A DNA stretch of 18,093 nt, from NCBI GenBank assembly GCA_030681635.1, contig JAUXRT010000117.1, positions 1 to 18,093 of the forward strand. Direction: 5' to 3'. The stretch is from Reyranella sp. Lineage in GTDB: Bacteria; Pseudomonadota; Alphaproteobacteria; Reyranellales; Reyranellaceae. The notes under the pieces are model-generated. The model was not told the origin of the DNA. It made no database searches and worked only from the letters and a program-made list of their open reading frames with translations. This document shows positions 14,004 through 18,093 of the stretch, piece by piece. Every line of letters starts with the position of its first letter. Position 1 is the first letter of the stretch. A program made the translations under genes and the position numbers.

Positions 14004-17000
14004 TCACGCCCGCCGCAGATCCAGTGTCAGCGGATGTTCAGGATTGGACATGGCCCGCGGCTCTTGTGCCTCGCCCGGCGTGTGGCCGATCGGGAAGAAG
14101 CGGACGCGGCGGCGCGCCTCGGCCTCGTTGGCATTCACCGGCACGCGGTCGTAGCTGCGGCCGCCGGGATGGGAGACATGGTAGCTGCAGCCGCCCAGCG
14201 ATCGGCCGCTCCAGCTGTCATGGATATCGAAGGTGAGCGGCGCATGCACGCCGATGGTCGGGTGCAGCGCATTGGCCGGCTGCCAGGCGCGGTAGCGCAC
14301 GCCGGCCACGTATTCGCCTGATGTGCCGGTGGCGCGCAGCGGCACGCGCCAGCCGTTGCAGGCGATCACGTGGCGGGCATCGTTCAGCCCCTCGACCTTG
14401 ACCTGCAGGCGCTCGACCGAGGAATCGACGTAGCGCACCGCGCCGCCGCCGCCCGGCTCCTCGCCCAGCACATGCCAGGGCTCCAGCGCATGGCGCAGCT
14501 CGAGCCCGACGCCGCGTTGGGAAATCTCGCCGAGGCGCGGGAAGCGGAATTCGAAGTGCGGTGCGAACCATTCCGGCTCGAAGCGGTAGCCGGCCTCGGC
14601 GAGATCGGCCAGCACGTCGCTGAAATCCTGCCAGACGAAGTGCGGCAGCATGAAATCGTCGTGCAGGCGCGTGCCCCAGCGGCTGAGCGGCCGCTCGTAG
14701 GGCCGCTCCCAGAATTTGGCGACCAGGCCGCGCAGCAGCGCCTGCTGCGCCACGCTCATGCGCCAGTGTGGCGGCATCTCGAAGGCGCGCAGTTCCAGCA
14801 GCCCGCGCCGGCCGGCGGCGCTGTCCGGTGTGAAGAGTTTGTCGATGCAGAACTCGGTGCGGTGCGCGTTGCCGGTCGCATCGACCAGCAGGTTGCGGAA
14901 GACGCGGTCGACCAGCCACGGCGGCGTTTGTCTGCCGGGCGCGATCTGGCGGAAGGCGATCTCCAACTCGTGCAGCGAATCGCTGCGCGCCTCGTCGACC
15001 CTCGGATGCTGGCTGGTCGGACCGATGAACAGGCCCGAGAACAGGTAGGAGAGCGAGGGATGGTTGATCCAGTAGCCTAAAAGGCTCTTCAGCAGGTCGG
15101 GCCGGCGCAGCATTGGCGAATCGGGTGCCGAGGGGCCACCCAGCACGAAGTGGTTGCCGCCGCCGGTGCCGGTGTGCCGGCCGTCGATCATGAATTTCTG
15201 CGCGCCGAGCCTCGTCGTGCGCGCCTCCTCGTAGACGATCTCGGTTTTGGTCACGAGCTCGGGCCAGCTTGCCGAGGGATGGATGTTGACCTCGATCACG
15301 CCGGGGTCGGGTGTGACGCTGAAGTTCAGCAGCCGCGAATCGGCGCCGGGCGGCGGATAGCCTTCGATGAAGACCGGCTGGCCCAGCTCCTCGGCGGTGT
15401 CCTCCACCGCCGCCACCAGGTCGAGATAGTCCTCGGTGCGCTCGACCGGCGGCATGAAGACGTAGAGATGGCCGTCGCGCGTTTCGAACGACATCGCGGT
15501 GCGCACGATGGCGCCGGCCGATGCGCCGACGCCGGGCCGGGCCGCGAGATCGGGCGCCAGCGCGCGGCGCCAGGCTTCGCGGCGGGCCTCGCCCTCGCCG
15601 TTGATGTCGGGTGCAATGCCACGCTCCTGGCGGCGCAGGACGGCAGCGCGGCGGAAAGTGTCGAGCGGTGGCAGCTCGGGATAGGGCGCCATCGGGTCGG
15701 GATCGGCGAGGAAGCCTGTGTCGGCCGGGCTTGCCCACGGCAGCGAATCGAGCGGCAGGCGATAGCCGAGCGCCGAGTCGCCGGGGATCAGGTAGCACTT
15801 CTCCGAGCGCAGGAACCACGGACCGCTGCGCCAGCGGCCCCCGTGGCCATTGGCGTGGCCGTTCCCGTTAGTCCGCCCGTTCTGTTCGCGGGTAATCGGC
15901 AACACGTACCCCGCGGCACTCTCCAGGCCCTTCTCGAAAACCCGCGACAGCCGCTCGCGCTCCAGCGGATCCTTCACCTTGGCGGCATCGACCGCGACGT
16001 TGCTGGGCAGGCGCCGCTCACGCCACAGGTAGTACCAGGTGTCCTCGTAGGCCGCGAAGAGATAGCCGGGATTGAGTTGCAGCCGTTCGGCAAGGGCGAG
16101 CGCGAAGCGCTGCGCCGCTTCGGGTGTCGCGCCGACAGGCTTGGATTCGACGGCGGTGAGATGCGGGTCGCGCCAGATCGGCTGGCCGTCCTTGCGCCAG
16201 AAGCAGCCCAGCGCCCAGCGCGGCAGCTGCTCGCCGGGGTACCATTTGCCTTGGCCAAAGTGCAGCAGTGGCTTTTTGGCGAAGCGATCCGCGAGCTTGC
16301 GGAACAGCACGCCGGCCAGCCGGCGCTTCTCCGGTCCCAGCGCCAGCGTGTTCCATTCCGCGCCGTCCATGTCGTCGATCGACACGAAGGTCGGCTCGCC
16401 GCCCATGGTGAGCCGGACGTCGCCCTTGGCAATGTCGCCTTCGATCGCCTCGCCGACTTTCAGGAGCGTTGCCCATTGTTTGTCGGTGTAGGGCTTGGTC
16501 GTGCGAGGCGTCTCGCGCACGCGCACGACCGTCATCTCGTGTTCGAACTCGACTTCCGATTTCTCGACCGCGCCTTCGATCGGTGCCGCGCTGGAAGGTT
16601 CCGGCGTGCAGGCGAGCGGGATATGGCCCTCGCCCGTCAGCAGGCCCGAGGTCGGGTCGAGCCCGATCCAGCCCGCGCCCGGCAGGTAGACCTCGCACCA
16701 GGCATGGAGGTCGGTGAAATCGCCGGTGGGACCCTCAGGCCCATCGAGCGGCTTCTCGTCGGGCTTGAGCTGAATCAGGTAGCCCGAGGCGAAGCGCGCG
16801 GCGAAGCCCAGGTGGCGCATGATGGTGACGAGCAGCCAGCCGGTGTCGCGGCACGAGCCCTTGGCGAGCGACAGCGTCTGCTCGCAGGTCTGCACGCCCG
16901 GCTCCATCCGCACGATGTAGCCGATCTCCTTTTGCAGCCGCGCGTTGAGGCCCACGATGAAGTCGACGGTCCGGACCTTCTTGGCGCTGACCTTGGCGAG

Positions 17001-17390
17001 CCATTCCTTGAGGAGCGGACCCGGTGGCTCCAGCTTGCGGAACGGCGCGATTTCCTCGGCCAACGCGGGATCGTAGGCGAAGGGCCAGGTCTCGGCCTCG
17101 GGCTCCAGGAAGAAGTCGAAGGGATTGTTGACCGACATGTCGGCCACGAGATCGACCACGATCTCGAACCTGTCGGTCTTTTCCGGAAACACCAGTCGCG
17201 CCAGGTGATTGCCTTGCGGATCCTGCTGCCAGTTGATGAAATGCTCGGCCGGCGTCACCTTCAGCGAATAAGACAGCACCGGCGTACGCGAGTGCGGCGC
17301 TGGACGCAGGCGTACCACCTGAGGCCCAAGGGCGACCGGCCGGTCATATATATAGGTCGTTCGATGATGCAGCGCGACGTGGATGCTCAT
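14004..17390 (-). CDS. Transglutaminase N-terminal/core fused to a DUF2126 putative amidoligase
   Basis: This is a 1128-residue cytoplasmic fusion. Residues about 1-265 are a bacterial transglutaminase unit (MSIHVALHHRTTYIYDRPVA start) with an intact triad: C180 in KGSCRDTGW, H229 in DLHAWCEV and D245 in GLDPTSG. From about 325 (VRLTMGGEPTFVS) to the end is DUF2126, described as a putative amidoligase of the glutamine-synthetase-like superfamily. Likely nucleotide/metal-site segments are GVIEVNIHPSASWPE (697-711) and RHTGTGGGNHFVLGG (738-752). An Asn/Gly/His-rich linker (504-518, NGRTNGNGHANGHGG) interrupts DUF2126. ATG 17390 is chosen to match the family N-terminus; an in-frame GTG at 17414 would add eight residues. 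One polypeptide thus pairs a predicted amide-forming and an amide-cleaving or transferring activity. Confidence 0.92.
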   Translation of the reverse strand: MSIHVALHHRTTYIYDRPVALGPQVVRLRPAPHSRTPVLSYSLKVTPAEHFINWQQDPQGNHLARLVFPEKTDRFEIVVDLVADMSVNNPFDFFLEPEAETWPFAYDPALAEEIAPFRKLEPPGPLLKEWLAKVSAKKVRTVDFIVGLNARLQKEIGYIVRMEPGVQTCEQTLSLAKGSCRDTGWLLVTIMRHLGFAARFASGYLIQLKPDEKPLDGPEGPTGDFTDLHAWCEVYLPGAGWIGLDPTSGLLTGEGHIPLACTPEPSSAAPIEGAVEKSEVEFEHEMTVVRVRETPRTTKPYTDKQWATLLKVGEAIEGDIAKGDVRLTMGGEPTFVSIDDMDGAEWNTLALGPEKRRLAGVLFRKLADRFAKKPLLHFGQGKWYPGEQLPRWALGCFWRKDGQPIWRDPHLTAVESKPVGATPEAAQRFALALAERLQLNPGYLFAAYEDTWYYLWRERRLPSNVAVDAAKVKDPLERERLSRVFEKGLESAAGYVLPITREQNGRTNGNGHANGHGGRWRSGPWFLRSEKCYLIPGDSALGYRLPLDSLPWASPADTGFLADPDPMAPYPELPPLDTFRRAAVLRRQERGIAPDINGEGEARREAWRRALAPDLAARPGVGASAGAIVRTAMSFETRDGHLYVFMPPVERTEDYLDLVAAVEDTAEELGQPVFIEGYPPPGADSRLLNFSVTPDPGVIEVNIHPSASWPELVTKTEIVYEEARTTRLGAQKFMIDGRHTGTGGGNHFVLGGPSAPDSPMLRRPDLLKSLLGYWINHPSLSYLFSGLFIGPTSQHPRVDEARSDSLHELEIAFRQIAPGRQTPPWLVDRVFRNLLVDATGNAHRTEFCIDKLFTPDSAAGRRGLLELRAFEMPPHWRMSVAQQALLRGLVAKFWERPYERPLSRWGTRLHDDFMLPHFVWQDFSDVLADLAEAGYRFEPEWFAPHFEFRFPRLGEISQRGVGLELRHALEPWHVLGEEPGGGGAVRYVDSSVERLQVKVEGLNDARHVIACNGWRVPLRATGTSGEYVAGVRYRAWQPANALHPTIGVHAPLTFDIHDSWSGRSLGGCSYHVSHPGGRSYDRVPVNANEAEARRRVRFFPIGHTPGEAQEPRAMSNPEHPLTLDLRRA

Positions 17391-17460
17391 AACGACCGTC
17401 TTGTTTCGTCCCACAGCACTCTAAGCAAGCGACATGCCAGCGTCGAATCCCGGGCGAGAT

Positions 17461-18093
17461 TCAGTAGACGTCGGGAACGTGGAGTTCGGCCGGCACGGGC
17501 CGGCGCAGGTAGTCCGGCTTGCGCGCCCGCTCGGGCAAGGCGACGGGATCCTGCTCGACATCGCTGTAGGGGATCTGCTGCAGCAGGTGATGGATGCAGT
17601 TGAGCCGCGCCCGCTTCTTGTCGTTGCCCTCGATCACCCACCAGCGCGCCTCGGGAATGTGGGTGCGCTCCAGCATCTCCTCCTTGGCCTTGGTGTACTC
17701 CTCCCAGCGCCGTCGCGATTCGAGGTCCATGGGAGAGAGCTTCCACTGTTTCAACGGGTCGTGGATGCGCATCAGGAACCGGAGGTTCTGCTGCTCGTCG
17801 GTGATTGAAAACCAGTACTTGATGAGGATGATCCCCGACCGCACGAGCATGCGCTCGAACTCGGGCGCCGACCGGAAGAATTCCTGGACGTCGTCTTCCG
17901 TGCAGAAGCCCATCACCCGCTCGACGCCGGCACGATTGTACCAGCTTCGGTCGAACAGCACGATCTCGCCGGCTCCCGGCAGGTGCGCGGCATAGCGCTG
18001 GAAATACCACTGCGTGCGCTCGCGCTCAGTGGGTGCCGACAGGGCCACGGTGCGGCAGATGCGCGGATTGAGCCGCTGCGCCACGCGCTTGAT
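17461..18093 (-). CDS. ppk2: Polyphosphate kinase 2, C-terminal part (5' end outside window)
   Basis: The last 210 residues of a PPK2-family polyphosphate kinase run off the right edge of the window. PPK2 transfers phosphate between polyphosphate and nucleotides in the cytoplasm. The visible part begins IKRVAQRLNPRICRTVAL and includes the Walker B region EIVLFDRSWYNRAGVERVMG, the lid-like helix RRRWEEYTKAKEEML and the WWVIEGNDKKRARLN segment. About 70-90 N-terminal residues with the Walker A loop should lie upstream. I see a single kinase domain. Whether it prefers ADP, GDP or AMP cannot be told. It is 70 bp upstream of the DUF2126 fusion on the same strand with no convincing terminator between, so co-transcription is possible. 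A GTG at 18084 is internal, not the start. Confidence 0.94.
   Translation of the reverse strand: MKRVAQRLNPRICRTVALSAPTERERTQWYFQRYAAHLPGAGEIVLFDRSWYNRAGVERVMGFCTEDDVQEFFRSAPEFERMLVRSGIILIKYWFSITDEQQNLRFLMRIHDPLKQWKLSPMDLESRRRWEEYTKAKEEMLERTHIPEARWWVIEGNDKKRARLNCIHHLLQQIPYSDVEQDPVALPERARKPDYLRRPVPAELHVPDVY

Noticed and set aside
17441..17462. A tRNA T-loop-like TCGAATCCCGG string and a GAATC/GATTC inverted repeat beside the ppk2 stop
   Set aside because: There is no matching T-stem, anticodon arm or acceptor stem around it, and the inverted repeat is only 5 bp with no T-run, so neither a tRNA nor a terminator is supported.
15150..17603. An 817-codon open frame on the plus strand across the DUF2126 gene
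   Set aside because: It is the antisense of a strongly supported 1128-residue protein. Its translation is repetitive in R, G, A, H and L with no recognisable domain, as expected of GC-rich shadow frames.

Overview
The window is GC-rich chromosomal DNA with dense, mostly operonic genes and the codon bias of a soil or environmental alphaproteobacterium. A Rhodospirillales/Reyranella- or Rhizobiales-like host fits the gene mix, but that is inference from gene content, not from a marker gene. I see no rRNA, tRNA, CRISPR array, insertion sequence or prophage gene.

Left part (1-3385, plus strand): the C-terminus of one peptide/nickel-type ABC transporter ATPase, a complete partner ATPase overlapping it by 8 bp, a GMC-family FAD oxidoreductase and a small orphan lipoprotein. 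This looks like the distal end of a transporter operon.

Middle part (3394-9112, minus strand): seven genes spaced from -4 to +13 bp, read leftwards from 9112. In order they encode an acyl-CoA-dehydrogenase-fold flavin monooxygenase, a VOC/glyoxalase-fold protein, an alpha/beta hydrolase, a ketopantoate-reductase-like dehydrogenase, a luciferase-like monooxygenase, a cysteine-free CMD-domain protein and an AhpD-like CMD protein with CxxC. Together they resemble a catabolic pathway for an unidentified, probably imported, small organic compound. A divergent gene (9220-10077) encodes an isocitrate lyase/PEP mutase superfamily enzyme close to the PA4872 oxaloacetate decarboxylase type. The 107-bp divergent spacer holds a perfect 7-bp inverted repeat that, in the operon mRNA, would partly cover the first gene's Shine-Dalgarno.

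A short AT-richer stretch (about 10080-10550) carries a small two-helix membrane protein of unknown function.

Right part (10550-18093, minus strand): ppk2 (5' end outside the window), then a 1128-residue transglutaminase-DUF2126 fusion, an 832-residue circularly permuted ATP-grasp/alpha-E fusion and a stand-alone transglutaminase-like protein. The last three form a known but functionally unresolved conserved neighbourhood. It is predicted from domain content to make and cleave amide/peptide bonds, and is often accompanied elsewhere by the proteasome-like Anbu peptidase. No Anbu gene lies in this window. This set is the strongest candidate here for a poorly described biochemical system.
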